Shown: one piece after another, positions 1 to 8,320 of the stretch
Position numbering within the stretch: the first letter of the stretch is position 1
Layout of the letters: every line of letters begins with the position of its first letter
DNA from: JADFOI01 sp965218935
Lineage (GTDB): Bacteria > Acidobacteriota > UBA6911 > RPQK01 > JADFOI01
Reading direction: 5' to 3'
Length of the DNA: 64,000 bases
Assembly (NCBI GenBank): GCA_965218935.1
Contig: CBDCMH010000002.1
Coordinates: forward strand, 310,001-374,000
The notes under the pieces: generated by a model
Seen by the model: only the letters and a program-made list of their open reading frames with translations
What the model was told of the DNA's origin: nothing
Databases searched by the model: none
Position numbers and translations under genes: made by a program

Positions 1-666
1 CACAAGGCGGAGCATGCAGTGGATCTGGAGACCGGAGCGATTGTCTCGGTGACGGTACAGGGAGCCGATCGAGGGGACACGCAGACCATGGTGAAGACCC
101 TGACGGAAGCGGCCGAGAAGGTGGAACAAGCGCTGCCGGAGGGACGAGGCATCGAAGAGGTGGTGGCCGACAAGGGGTATCACAGCACGCAGCGGATGGT
201 GGACCTGGATGCGGTGGGACTGCGCAGCTATGTGAGCGAACCGAGGCGAGGGAAGCGACGCTGGCGAGGAGACCGGCAGGGGCAGGAAGCGGTGTATGCG
301 AATCGGCGGCGCATCCGGGGAGAGCGAGGGCAGCGGCTGCTGCGGCAACGAGGAGAGCGGCTGGAGCGACCCTGTGCGCATCTGTACGGGAGCGGAGGGA
401 TGAGACGGATGCATGTACGGGGACATGAGAATGTGTTGAAGCGACTGCTGATCCAGGTGAGCGCCTTCAATCTGGGGATGCTGATGCGTCAGAGCCTGGG
501 TGTGGGAACGCCGCGGGGTCTGCAGGGGCGGATTTGCGCCCTGATGCTACTGATTTTGTCGCTGTTCAAGCGTCTTAAGGGCCTGTTCGGACTGATTCCG
601 GCTGCTTGGCCCGAAAAACCCAACTCAGCGATCCCTTCGCTGCTTCCACCGGTGGGTACCACCTGA
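1..666 (+). CDS. IS1182-like transposase, C-terminal part (partial at window edge)
   Basis: This is the last 221 residues of a DDE transposase, identical to residues 232-452 of the complete copy at 9644-11002. The frame is open from base 1, so the gene is cut only by the window edge and shows no internal stop. Visible features are the VADKGYHS segment holding the second catalytic aspartate and an Arg-rich tail region. A hydrophobic stretch (ALMLLILSLFKRLKGL) precedes the end. The role would be excision and insertion of its own element. Confidence 0.9.
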   Translation, partial: HKAEHAVDLETGAIVSVTVQGADRGDTQTMVKTLTEAAEKVEQALPEGRGIEEVVADKGYHSTQRMVDLDAVGLRSYVSEPRRGKRRWRGDRQGQEAVYANRRRIRGERGQRLLRQRGERLERPCAHLYGSGGMRRMHVRGHENVLKRLLIQVSAFNLGMLMRQSLGVGTPRGLQGRICALMLLILSLFKRLKGLFGLIPAAWPEKPNSAIPSLLPPVGTT

Positions 667-700
667 GCTCAGAAAATGTACTTCCACCACGGGCTGCTAG
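1..700 (+). mobile_element. IS1182-like insertion sequence, right part (cut by window start)
   Basis: Positions 1-700 appear identical to 10337-11036, the right-hand half of the complete element at 9584-11036. The right terminus is the inverted repeat ending ...GGGCTGCTAG at 700; the left terminus lies outside the window. After position 700 the two copies diverge at once (GGGATTAT here, GGCAGATT after the other copy), which fixes the element boundary. Identity over 700 bp indicates recent transposition or gene conversion. Confidence 0.92.
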
Positions 701-833
701 GGGATTATAAATGATCGTGACCAAGGCAACAGCATCGGAGTCCGTTTTGGCCGCCACTTGATCCGGTCGCGCTCCGGAGGCCTCAACAATCTATTGTCAA
801 CGGCGAGTTACTGAGATATAAAGTGGCACTAAC
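701..833. other. Short intergenic stretch, no gene seen
   Basis: This lies between the IS1182-like right end and the inverted-repeat cassette starting at 834. No convincing reading frame or RNA structure is seen. It is probably remnant DNA from an interrupted locus. Confidence 0.4.
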
Positions 834-1228
834 TGCGGGATCAGGTCAATGTCCACTAGTGATCATGAAGGGAGAAGAAAATGGCAACAAGAATCATCGT
901 TAGTTTGACGATTGTACTGGCAATTGTGCTGGCCTTGGTACCTAACGCGGATGCAAGCGGCATTCTGCCGCTTTTGCTGGTCGTTCTGGGCTTGGTGTAT
1001 GCTGGGATTCAGGTCAACGTTGAGGACGCAACGGACGCAGTAGCCTACCTCGTTCTTGCTGTTGCGGTTGCTGCTGCCGCACAAGCGGACGTGCTTAACC
1101 ACATCCCCGGGGTTGGCGGTCACCTGGACGCCATCCTCGGTCACATAAGTACCGCTTTGTATGCCGGTGTCGTCACCGTGCTCGCAATGTGGGCGCTCAA
1201 ACGGATCAAGGGTTGACCTGATCCCACA
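834..1228. repeat. Inverted-repeat-bounded cassette
   Basis: A 16-base arm at 834-849 (TGCGGGATCAGGTCAA) and its reverse complement at 1213-1228 match in 15 of 16 positions and bracket exactly one small gene. The stop codon of that gene (1214-1216) lies inside the right arm. The right arm is followed directly by SRAP-like coding debris. The arrangement resembles a tiny non-autonomous mobile cassette, but no transposase or target duplication is visible, so mobility is inferred only. Confidence 0.55.
881..1216 (+). CDS. Small hydrophobic membrane protein of unknown function
   Basis: 111 residues, not recognised as any named family. An N-terminal hydrophobic segment (residues 4-24) ending near ADASG could be a signal peptide or anchor. 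Further hydrophobic stretches at about 28-42, 54-70 and 92-105 suggest three more membrane helices, with a short basic tail (KRIKG). The start is supported by AGGGAGAAG about 6 bases upstream of ATG. The gene sits alone between two near-perfect 16-bp inverted repeats. Composition (Ala, Val, Leu-rich) fits a bitopic or polytopic inner-membrane peptide; function cannot be assigned. Confidence 0.6.
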   Translation: MATRIIVSLTIVLAIVLALVPNADASGILPLLLVVLGLVYAGIQVNVEDATDAVAYLVLAVAVAAAAQADVLNHIPGVGGHLDAILGHISTALYAGVVTVLAMWALKRIKG

Positions 1229-1229
1229 A

Positions 1230-1349
1230 CGCTTTATGTGGCAAAAGGCCCACGGCTATCTCGGCCAGATCGGCCCGCCCCAGAACCTCCAACCCTGGTA
1301 CAACATCGCACCCGGGCAGAATCTCGCGGTCGTCCGTTGTGAACCGCCC
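1230..1349 (+). pseudogene. SRAP (YedK/HMCES-like) domain remnant
   Basis: A short stretch reads ...PPQNLQPWYNIAPGQNLAVVR, which matches the YNIAPxQ...VVR segment near the N-terminus of SOS-response-associated peptidases (SRAP), enzymes that crosslink to abasic sites in single-stranded DNA. The catalytic N-terminal Cys2 with CGRF is missing, and the frame degenerates into low-complexity sequence after about 40 residues. The right arm of the upstream inverted repeat forms its left boundary, so the gene was probably cut by that cassette. A partial match only. Confidence 0.5.
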
Positions 1350-1518
1350 CGGAGGCCATCAGCGACCGCGCTTGCAACACCCCGGAACCCGGACGGGCTG
1401 TCAAGGGGTTAGGCGTTGCGAAACGGTATTGCAGGAGAGATTCGATTGGCGATATCTTTATGCAATACTCACCAATTACGTGTAGGATAGCTCCGAGGGT
1501 TCACCTGACGGAGGAAAG

Positions 1519-1989
1519 ATGAAACCGAAAATATCCATCGGATCTTGCCAAAGGGCGATTGGGATCGCCGAAAGGGCGAGTGGGACCGCCGGTGGCGGCA
1601 TCCCTGTGATGATTCGTGGGGAGCAGGTGCTCATCACCCGAGCCCTCCGAAGACAGGGGGAGCACTGGGTCAGCGGAGATATCCGGCTTCCGCGCGCCCT
1701 CCAGGAAGAACTCACCGAGTGGGCACGCGCCATCATTGCAGAAGCAGACCGGCCCCTCATTCCTCCTTCCCCGCCCATAATATCCATCAAAGAGTGCCAG
1801 AAGGCGATTGAGATTGCCGGGGCCATTTCCATCACACTTCGGGGTGAACAGATGCGCATCACCGAGATCGCCACCCGAGATATCAGCCGTTGGGTCAGCG
1901 GAGATATCCGGTTTACGCCCAGAGAGAAGGAACTCCTCACCGAGCAGGCCCGCGCCATCCTTGCGGACAAGGACAAGGCTCCCAAATAG
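1519..1989 (+). CDS. Hypothetical protein built from a tandem duplicated module
   Basis: 156 residues of unknown function. Two halves of about 65-70 residues are clearly related. Both contain IS.xxCQ[RK]AI.IA, then an I.LRGEQ/MIRGEQ strand, then WVSGDIR, then a helix ending EQARAI(I/L)A. The second copy starts near residue 88 after a proline-rich linker (PPSPP). A strong ribosome site (GGAGG) precedes ATG. No signal peptide or membrane segment is present, so it is probably a cytoplasmic two-repeat protein. The regular duplication argues that it is a real gene. Confidence 0.6.
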   Translation: MKPKISIGSCQRAIGIAERASGTAGGGIPVMIRGEQVLITRALRRQGEHWVSGDIRLPRALQEELTEWARAIIAEADRPLIPPSPPIISIKECQKAIEIAGAISITLRGEQMRITEIATRDISRWVSGDIRFTPREKELLTEQARAILADKDKAPK

Positions 1990-2123
1990 GACCCCGAGCG
2001 GCAGCCGTGCGAAAAATTACTCTAAGGGTCCGTGTGGGACCCTCCTGGAGTAATTCTCGACACCGCTTCCGCTATATGAGAAGCGCCATTCCTGCGGGGC
2101 TTGGGCCTCGAGAACGACTGCCA

Positions 2124-2159
2124 CGTCATGGCCATAAGGTATAGATTATGGCCATGACG
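2124..2159. promoter_or_regulatory. Palindromic operator candidate at recombinase start
   Basis: Two perfect 14-base arms (CGTCATGGCCATAA at 2124-2137 and its complement at 2146-2159) are separated by 8 bases. The right arm covers the first ATG codons of the recombinase reading frame. The position is right for an autoregulatory operator or a translational hairpin masking the start. Function is inferred from symmetry and position only. Confidence 0.5.
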
Positions 2160-2430
2160 GAATCGACCCCGAGAAGGCCCGGAAAACCTGGCCAAAATAG
2201 AGACTCGCGCGATGGGGTTTTTGGCCACCCCGAAATCCAGGTCGGCCCACTCCCTCGCGTCGGCCTCTACGCCCGCGTCTCGACGCCGCATCAGCACACG
2301 ATCGGGATGCAGCTGCGGCAGCTGCGAGAGTTCCTGGAACGCCGTCGCTGGCAGGAGGTCCTCGTTGTCGAAGAGGTCGCCTCCGGATCCAGGCGGCGTC
2401 CGGAGAGAGACCGTCTACTTTCGGGACCAG
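2148..2430 (+). pseudogene. Serine recombinase (resolvase/invertase family), N-terminal remnant
   Basis: After a basic leader the frame reads VGLYARVST, the hallmark of the serine recombinase catalytic domain with the nucleophile serine in YARVST. It continues QLRQLREFLERRRW and an ASGxxRRPERDRLL segment typical of the E-helix region. Similarity stops around 2425, just before the inverted repeat end at 2439. The remaining frame to 2570 is unrelated, so the DNA-binding half is lost. Probably inactive. Confidence 0.6.
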
Positions 2431-2573
2431 CGGCCTCGCTTAGAGTAATTTTTCACACCGTTGTGGCTCAAGCCCCGATTCGGCACCGACAGGTTATCAA
2501 GAGCTTCTGTGTTGCAAACGCCTTTCGTAAGGACTGCCTACGCGAATTGAAGAAGATCAATGCGGCCTAGAGG

Positions 2574-4673
2574 TTACTCACTCAACCCCGCCAGGTCCAA
2601 CAAGAACGCATAGCAGTACGCCGTCTGCGCATAACCTCTCTGGCGACCCGAAACACCGTCATGGCTGCCATGCATCTCAGTTTTGAAAATCAGCCGCTTA
2701 TCGTCGGTCTTCAGCGCGCGCAGCTTCGCAACCCACTTCGCAGGCTCATAATATTGCACATGCGAATCGTTCAGACTCGTAGTCACCAACAAGTGAGGGT
2801 AGTCTTTCGCCTCAACCTGATCATAGGGCGAATAAGACAGCATGTAGTCATGAAACTCCTTATCCTTCGGATTCCCCCACTCGTCCCACTCACCTGTCGT
2901 GAGCGGAATCGTTTCGTCCATCATCGTTGTCACGACATCAACAAACGGGACGTCCGCCACGAGCCCGGTCCAAAGATCCGGGCGCATATTCATCACCGCA
3001 CCCATCAGCAACCCGCCTGCGCTACCCCCGCAGGCAAACACTTTTTTGGAGTCGCCGTAGCCTTTCTCGACCAGAAACTCCGTACAGTCGATGAAGTCCT
3101 GAAACGTGTTTTTCTTCTTCAGCAGCTTCCCGTCTTCGTACCAGCGCCGGCCAAGCTCCTCACCGCCACGAACATGGGCAATCGCCAAAACGAATCCCCG
3201 GTCCAAGAAGCTGATGCAGAATGGGTCGAACCCTGCGTCCGAGCTGGTGCCATACGCCCCATAGCCGCAAACCAACAGCGGATTCCCGCCCGCCTTCCGC
3301 GTATCCTTGCGGTAAACCACCGAAACCGGCACTTTTTCGCGATCCCGAGCCACAGCCGAAAGCCGCTCCACTGCGTAGTTCCCCGGGTTAAACCCGCCCA
3401 ACACCTCATCCCGCTTGAGGAGCTTTCGCTCCTTTGTCGCCATGTCGTAGTCGTAGACAGAATCCGGCGTTGCGGGCGATTCATACTCGAACCGCAACGT
3501 CTTCGAGTCAAACTCGAAGTTAACCGTCGCCTCCGCCACGTAGGCCGGCTCATTGAATTCCACGTAGTGCCCTTCCGAGCCCGACCAGGGCATCACCCAT
3601 AACTGCATCAACCCCTCGCGGCGCTCTTCGACAACAAGGTGGTCTGAGAGAATCTCGAAGCCTTCGAGCAAGGTGTCGTCTTGATGTGCAATCACCTCCT
3701 CCCAGTTCTCAATCCCTGTACGCACCACCGGGGTTTTCATCAAGCGGAAATTCTTTGCTTGGTGATTGGTCGCGATGTAAAAGTGATCGCCAAAGTGATC
3801 GACAAAGTACTCGTGGTCACGCCGTCGAGGCTCAAGCACCCGGAACACACCTGTCGGCTCATCGGCATCAAGAAACCGCACCTCGTTACTGAGAGTGTGG
3901 TCTGAGCTAATCAGCAGGTACTTCTCAGACTTTGTCTTCTCCAGAGAGCAACAAAACTCCGAGTCCGGCTCCTCGAACACAACCACATCGGATGCGGCAT
4001 CGGTTCCCAAAACATGCCGCACAACCTGGTGCTCCCGCAAAGTTCCAGGCTCCTTGTTCACGTAGAACACGGTGCGGTTGTCTGTAGCCCACTCGATCTC
4101 CCCCGCCGTATCGGGAATCCGGTCCGCCAGCAACTTCCCCGTCTCCAGGTTCTTGAAGCGAATTGTGTAAGATTCCCGCCCTGCCACATCCTCGCTGAAC
4201 GCCAACAACCGATTGTCCGGGCTCACCTGAACTTCGCCCAGCGCGAAATATTCATGCCCTTCCGCTAACTCATTTTCGTCGAGCAGAATCGCCTCCGGGG
4301 CGTCCAAGGACGTCTTCTTGCGGCACTGAATTCCGTAGTCCTTACCCTCGACCACCCGCGAATAGTAGAAATACCCGTTCTGGAAGCAAGGCACCGACTC
4401 GTCAGTCTGCTTGATCCGCTCGGTGAACTCCTTCACAAGCGACTCCTGCAAGTCTTTCGTGTGTGCCGTCGCCGCGGCGGCGTAGGCGTTCTCCGCCTCT
4501 AAGTAAGCGATCACCTCCGGGTCTTCCCGCTGGTTTAGCCAGTAATAGTTGTCGATGCGAGAACTTCCATGCTCCTCGAACGTCTTACGGGTTATTTTTG
4601 CAATAGGGGCTTCCAATAGATTCTCCGATGAACAGCAACTCACTAATACTAAAGCAGCTAAACAACCTAACAC
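2574..4673 (-). CDS. ptrB: Oligopeptidase B / prolyl oligopeptidase family (S9A) lipoprotein
   Basis: 699 residues, the usual length for oligopeptidase B plus a secretion signal. The start is GTG at 4673, giving a lipoprotein signal with lipobox LVSC at about residues 10-13. The N-terminal beta-propeller follows (YYWLNQREDPEV... near residue 43). The C-terminal alpha/beta-hydrolase domain has the catalytic serine in GGSAGG near residue 550, the aspartate in LNDSHVQYYEP and the histidine in MHGSHDG. These enzymes cleave peptides after basic residues; S9A family members are often cytoplasmic or periplasmic, and the lipobox here suggests membrane anchoring facing the periplasm. It stands alone between mobile debris and an IS4 element. 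Confidence 0.9.
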   Translation of the reverse strand: MLGCLAALVLVSCCSSENLLEAPIAKITRKTFEEHGSSRIDNYYWLNQREDPEVIAYLEAENAYAAAATAHTKDLQESLVKEFTERIKQTDESVPCFQNGYFYYSRVVEGKDYGIQCRKKTSLDAPEAILLDENELAEGHEYFALGEVQVSPDNRLLAFSEDVAGRESYTIRFKNLETGKLLADRIPDTAGEIEWATDNRTVFYVNKEPGTLREHQVVRHVLGTDAASDVVVFEEPDSEFCCSLEKTKSEKYLLISSDHTLSNEVRFLDADEPTGVFRVLEPRRRDHEYFVDHFGDHFYIATNHQAKNFRLMKTPVVRTGIENWEEVIAHQDDTLLEGFEILSDHLVVEERREGLMQLWVMPWSGSEGHYVEFNEPAYVAEATVNFEFDSKTLRFEYESPATPDSVYDYDMATKERKLLKRDEVLGGFNPGNYAVERLSAVARDREKVPVSVVYRKDTRKAGGNPLLVCGYGAYGTSSDAGFDPFCISFLDRGFVLAIAHVRGGEELGRRWYEDGKLLKKKNTFQDFIDCTEFLVEKGYGDSKKVFACGGSAGGLLMGAVMNMRPDLWTGLVADVPFVDVVTTMMDETIPLTTGEWDEWGNPKDKEFHDYMLSYSPYDQVEAKDYPHLLVTTSLNDSHVQYYEPAKWVAKLRALKTDDKRLIFKTEMHGSHDGVSGRQRGYAQTAYCYAFLLDLAGLSE

Positions 4674-4716
4674 AGCTCAACAAAAGGCTGCCCCCTAAAT
4701 TCGAACCTCCCGATTG

Positions 4717-4820
4717 GCTCACAACGGCCCTTTTCCACGCACAGTGCTTCTGTCCAGTTGAGGCATGCCTCAACTGGACAGAAGCAAGATAATGCGGGGG
4801 GAATAAGGGCCGTTGTGAGC
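4717..4820. repeat. Long interrupted palindrome with a perfect 40-bp core
   Basis: Bases 4746-4785 form a perfect 40-bp palindrome centred on GGCATGCC with no loop. Outside it a second pair of 16-base arms (GCTCACAACGGCCCTT at 4717-4732 and its complement at 4805-4820) continues the symmetry with a small offset. It could extrude a cruciform. It lies upstream of ptrB and beside an IS4 insertion. Origin as two head-to-head element ends or a fold-back repair product is inferred. Confidence 0.85.
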
Positions 4821-4978
4821 TACGAGCGGCCATCCGGATGGCTCTTGGCGTACGATTTTCCGTTTCGTGAGGTGACCCCAGCCCTCGTCAGCGTGTTGCA
4901 CAAAGGAACGGTTGCGCACCGTCATTTTCCCGCCAGCGCCCCGTTCCGGCGTGAGGGGATTCCGTTAATATAAATTAT

Positions 4979-6312
4979 CACTGCTGTCCGGTTTAGATTC
5001 AATGTGGAGCTTATAAGTCTCATGAGGTCAGTGGTTTGTGGTAAAAAATGGGTGTGAGCGATATGAATTTTTGTGAGCGTCTTCTGGACCCCTCCTCCAG
5101 GGGTCACAGGTATAGGGCAGTCTCTGGGGATGCACCCAGGACGAACCGTGTTTGCTCAACTGATAGAAGGAATCCACCCGCAACAGTTCCGGCGCTGTGT
5201 CCAGCATTACGGAGGGGACCGCAAGGTGCGCCGCTTCTCCTGCTGGGACCAGTTTTTGGCCATGAGCTTTGCCCAGCTGACCTACCGGGAGAGCCTGCGC
5301 GACATCGAGGCGTGTCTGCGTTCCCGCAGCGAGCTGCTGTATCATCTGGGGTTCCGGGGCGTGGTGGCGCGCAGCACCTTGGCCGAGGCCAACGAAACAC
5401 GGGACTGGCGTATCTATGCCGACTTGGCGCAGAAGCTCATTGTGAAAGCCAGACGCCTGTATGCCAACGAGCAACTCGGTCTGGAGCTGGAGGAGACGGT
5501 CTATGCCTTCGACTCGACCACCATCGACCTGTGCCTGAGCTTGTTTCCCTGGGCCCACTTTCGCAAGCGCAAGGGGGCTATCAAACTGCATACCCTGCTG
5601 GACTTGCGGGGTCCGATCCCCACCGTCATCGAGATCACCGAGGGAAAGTGCCACGACGTCAACCTGTTGGATTCGCTCGTCATCGAGCCCGGCGCCTTTT
5701 ACGTCATGGACCGGGGTTATCTCGACTTTGCTCGCCTGTATGTCGTCCATCAAGCTTGTGCCTACTTTGTGATTCGAGCCAAGAAGAATCTCCGTTTTAC
5801 TCGCTACACCTCTCGACCCCGGACCGATCAGCCCGGAGTTCGCAGCGATCACACCGGACGCTTGGCCTTGCCAAAATCGCGGCAAGACTATCCAGAGCGC
5901 CTGCGAAGAGTTCGCTTCTTCGACGCTCCCACCAGCAAATCTCTCGTCTTCCTGACGAACAATTTCACTCTTCCGGCCCTCAGTGTGGCCCCTCTCTACA
6001 AACTCCGGTGGCGGGTGGAGCTGTTCTTCAAGTGGATCAAGCAGCACCTGCGAATCAAGACCTTCTACGGCACCTCCGACAATGCCGTTCGCACCCAGAT
6101 CTGGATTGCTGTCTGTGTTTACCTTCTCATCGCCATCCTGAAAAAGGAACTCAGGCTTCCCCAAAGTCTACACAGTATTCTCCAGGTTTTGAGTGTGACC
6201 GCATTCGAGAAAGTTCCCATTTATCAACTACTTATGAGACACAGCTTGCAGGAACCTCACAGTCCTAGCTCTAGCCAGTTGACTCTATGGTACTTATAAC
6301 CGGACACTACTG
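4979..6312 (+). mobile_element. IS4-family insertion sequence with 9-bp target duplication
   Basis: The element is 1334 bp. Terminal inverted repeats are CACTGCTGTCCGGTT on the left and CAGTAGTGTCCGGTT (reverse complement) on the right. It is flanked by the direct 9-bp duplication ATAAATTAT (4970-4978 and 6313-6321). The size, termini and 9-bp duplication are all characteristic of the IS4 family. The intact duplication shows simple recent insertion. Confidence 0.9.
5130..6299 (+). CDS. IS4-family transposase
   Basis: 389 residues from the ATG at 5130, where family similarity begins (MHPGRTVFAQL...). An upstream in-frame ATG at 5073 adds 19 unlikely residues. The DDE triad can be seen as AFDSTTIDL, VMDRGYLDF and WRVELFFKWIKQHL, the last being the YREK-like motif region of IS4 proteins. 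The reading frame is intact and fills the element, so it is likely functional. A long antisense frame across the same DNA is not a gene. Confidence 0.93.
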   Translation: MHPGRTVFAQLIEGIHPQQFRRCVQHYGGDRKVRRFSCWDQFLAMSFAQLTYRESLRDIEACLRSRSELLYHLGFRGVVARSTLAEANETRDWRIYADLAQKLIVKARRLYANEQLGLELEETVYAFDSTTIDLCLSLFPWAHFRKRKGAIKLHTLLDLRGPIPTVIEITEGKCHDVNLLDSLVIEPGAFYVMDRGYLDFARLYVVHQACAYFVIRAKKNLRFTRYTSRPRTDQPGVRSDHTGRLALPKSRQDYPERLRRVRFFDAPTSKSLVFLTNNFTLPALSVAPLYKLRWRVELFFKWIKQHLRIKTFYGTSDNAVRTQIWIAVCVYLLIAILKKELRLPQSLHSILQVLSVTAFEKVPIYQLLMRHSLQEPHSPSSSQLTLWYL

Positions 6313-6468
6313 ATAAATTATGGAAACTAACAGAGAGGCGCCAGCGTCCGGGAGCCGATCTTCAACGCCCGTCGCTCCCGTCCGCCTACCGTTTCATTTG
6401 CAGCAGAGAGTCTTACCTAGGCCGCCCCCAAGTAGACGCCCGGACCTTTAACCCGGCATCGCGGCCAT

Positions 6469-6762
6469 TCAGGGCTCGTCGTGTCGAACTTTTTCCCGCA
6501 GTAGCTGGTCCACGTCTACCACCTTCTCACCCCGGCGAACCTCGGGCAATAATGTGCGACCTTTTGCTTGTTCAAGATCCTCAACATCAAACCGCTGAAG
6601 CTCGCGTTTGAGGCGAAAAGTCTCACGCTCGGCCTTTATTGCTGCCTTCAACGCAGGAGCTTTCGCCGTCAGTTCCCGCCGCAACTTGAAGGCGACTTCG
6701 GACAGGCCGCCGTGGGCCTCAGCTACCGTTTCGAGCAGGTTCTGTCGTTCATCTTCGGTCAT
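6469..6762 (-). CDS. Small charged hypothetical protein
   Basis: 97 residues, rich in Glu, Arg, Lys and Leu, predicted mainly helical and possibly coiled coil (EAHGGLSEVAFKLRRELTAKAPALK). There is no signal peptide or membrane segment and no family is recognised. The ribosome site in front of the ATG at 6762 is weak. Kept because the amino-acid composition looks coding and no competing gene occupies the strand; it could also be the tail of a truncated gene. Confidence 0.4.
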   Translation of the reverse strand: MTEDERQNLLETVAEAHGGLSEVAFKLRRELTAKAPALKAAIKAERETFRLKRELQRFDVEDLEQAKGRTLLPEVRRGEKVVDVDQLLREKVRHDEP

Positions 6763-6967
6763 GTCACACCCGGATTTCTATGTGTGCCTCAACGGCGCAG
6801 ATCAAAGGATCTCCAGGATCTTATCAGATCGCAGACGCTTATTTATTAAGCGCGTCTCTCACCTGCCGATAGAAGACTTCGAGACAGGTTGTTGACACGA
6901 GAGGGCGGTGTCTGAAACGTCAGAGAGGCGACCTCTTATTGGGGGCAAGGTCAACTCTCTCTGGCCG

Positions 6968-8209
6968 TCAAAAGTCGTGGAAGCGCATCGTTGAGCGAGA
7001 GACAGCCGCCCTGCCCACTCGTTGAATCGCCAGTGCAAAAGCCGCTGTTCGCAGGTCGATGTTCTTCTCCTGTGCGAGACTCCGGACCGCCCGGTAGGCG
7101 CGTCGCATGACCTTCTTGAGTTCCTTGACCACTCGGTCGTATTCCCAGCTGAATCGCTGGACGTTCTGAGCCCATTCGAAGTAGCTGACGGTAACGCCTC
7201 CGGCGTTGGCGAGGATGTCCGGAACTACCGTGACGCCGCGCTCCGAAAGGATCTCGTGGGCCTGGGGGGTAGTGGGGCCATTGGCTCCTTCGATCACGAT
7301 CCTAGCCTGAACGTCCCTGGCGTTGTCCGCTGTGATCACGTTCTCGAGAGCCGCCGGGATCAGAATCTCCGCCGGCCAAGTGATGATCTCAGTGCCGTCG
7401 AAAGCATCGCCAAGCGAAAAGCCGTGAACGGTTCCATGCTCTTTGACCCAATCCACCAGAGCCGGCACATTGAGCCCATCGATATTGTGGACGGCTCCGG
7501 CATGGTCAGCCACTGCCACGATTCTTCCCCCTTTTTCGGCAATGAGCCGGGCCGCGTTACTACCCACGTTTCCAAATCCCTGTAGCGCGACGGTTCGACC
7601 TGAAAGTGGCAGGTTGTGATCGCCGAGCGCCTCCTCCAGGACGTACAAGACGCCACGCCCGGTCGCCTCCTCCCTGCCCGCTGATCCGAACAGATGAACC
7701 GGCTTCCCCGTGACCACCCCGGGTGAGAAACCCTGGTACTTCGAATACTCGTCCATGATCCACGCCATCACTTCGGCACTCGTGTTGACGTCAGGCGCGG
7801 GCACATCCAGGTTCGGGCCAATCACTTCTTTGATCTGACCCACGAAGGCACGGGTGACGCGATCAAGTTCGGACTTCGAGAGCTGCGCCGGGTCGCAGTC
7901 GATCCCCCCCTTAGCACCCCCGAACGGCACATCGGCAATGGCGGTCTTCCAGGTCATCAGATTGGCCAGAGCCGCCGCATGGTTCTCGTCTAGTGTGGGG
8001 TGATACCGCAAGCCCCCCTTATAGGGCCCGCGAGTGTTGCTGTGCTGCACCCGAAACCCGAGGAAGTGGAGTAGTTGGCTGCTGTCGCTTTCGATTACGA
8101 TCTCTACTTTGACCACCCGGCGTGGAGTAATCAGGATCTTGCGTACCCTTTCGGAGAGACTGAGCAAATCGGACGCCTTGTTGAAGTAGTAGTGACTCTC
8201 TTCCAGCAT
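6968..8209 (-). CDS. gdhA: Glu/Leu/Phe/Val dehydrogenase (glutamate dehydrogenase)
   Basis: 413 residues, the normal length. It catalyses reversible oxidative deamination of glutamate to 2-oxoglutarate and ammonium in the cytoplasm. The substrate domain has KGGLRYHP near residue 64, and the catalytic lysine in PFGGAKGG near residue 100. DVPAPDVNT follows, then the Rossmann fold with GFGNVG near residue 210. The C-terminal ILANAGGVTVSYFEWAQN segment is the family signature. No operon partners: mobile debris lies on one side and a small hypothetical gene on the other. NAD versus NADP use cannot be decided here. Confidence 0.93.
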   Translation of the reverse strand: MLEESHYYFNKASDLLSLSERVRKILITPRRVVKVEIVIESDSSQLLHFLGFRVQHSNTRGPYKGGLRYHPTLDENHAAALANLMTWKTAIADVPFGGAKGGIDCDPAQLSKSELDRVTRAFVGQIKEVIGPNLDVPAPDVNTSAEVMAWIMDEYSKYQGFSPGVVTGKPVHLFGSAGREEATGRGVLYVLEEALGDHNLPLSGRTVALQGFGNVGSNAARLIAEKGGRIVAVADHAGAVHNIDGLNVPALVDWVKEHGTVHGFSLGDAFDGTEIITWPAEILIPAALENVITADNARDVQARIVIEGANGPTTPQAHEILSERGVTVVPDILANAGGVTVSYFEWAQNVQRFSWEYDRVVKELKKVMRRAYRAVRSLAQEKNIDLRTAAFALAIQRVGRAAVSRSTMRFHDF

Positions 8210-8320
8210 GGATCTACGCCTGCAGCTTCAGCTCAATCTGACCATCCTCTTTATGTATACATCCCCCTAGTCTTCAACAGGGAATTCATCCTGACCTGCT
8301 CCCACAAGTGGTATCACCCT
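8210..8320. other. Upstream region of gdhA, no gene seen
   Basis: This holds the presumed promoter of the minus-strand dehydrogenase gene, but no clear -35/-10 pair stands out. It runs into a transposase remnant at 8321. Confidence 0.3.

Larger units (their letters stand above)
2011..2454. repeat. Nested inverted repeats around a recombinase remnant
   Basis: A perfect 16-bp inverted pair (GAAAAATTACTCTAAG at 2011-2026 and its complement at 2439-2454) brackets the broken serine recombinase. A third, related half-site (GAGTAATTCTCGACACCG, 2048-2065) is a direct repeat of the right end. With 2011-2026 it makes a local palindrome whose centre is a 7-bp stem (2025-2031 with 2037-2043). Such paired half-sites could be recombinase crossover sites or ends of a small non-autonomous element. 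Confidence 0.5.

Noticed and set aside
2661..3602. Plus-strand open frame of 313 codons within ptrB
   Set aside because: Antisense of the catalytic domain of oligopeptidase B, which carries clear family motifs on the minus strand.
4758..4973. Possible gene upstream of the IS4 element
   Set aside because: The frame begins inside the 40-bp palindrome and ends at the IS target site; no similarity or ribosome site.
5028..6164. Long minus-strand open frame opposite the IS4 transposase
   Set aside because: It is the antisense shadow of an intact transposase with DDE motifs and no ribosome site of its own.
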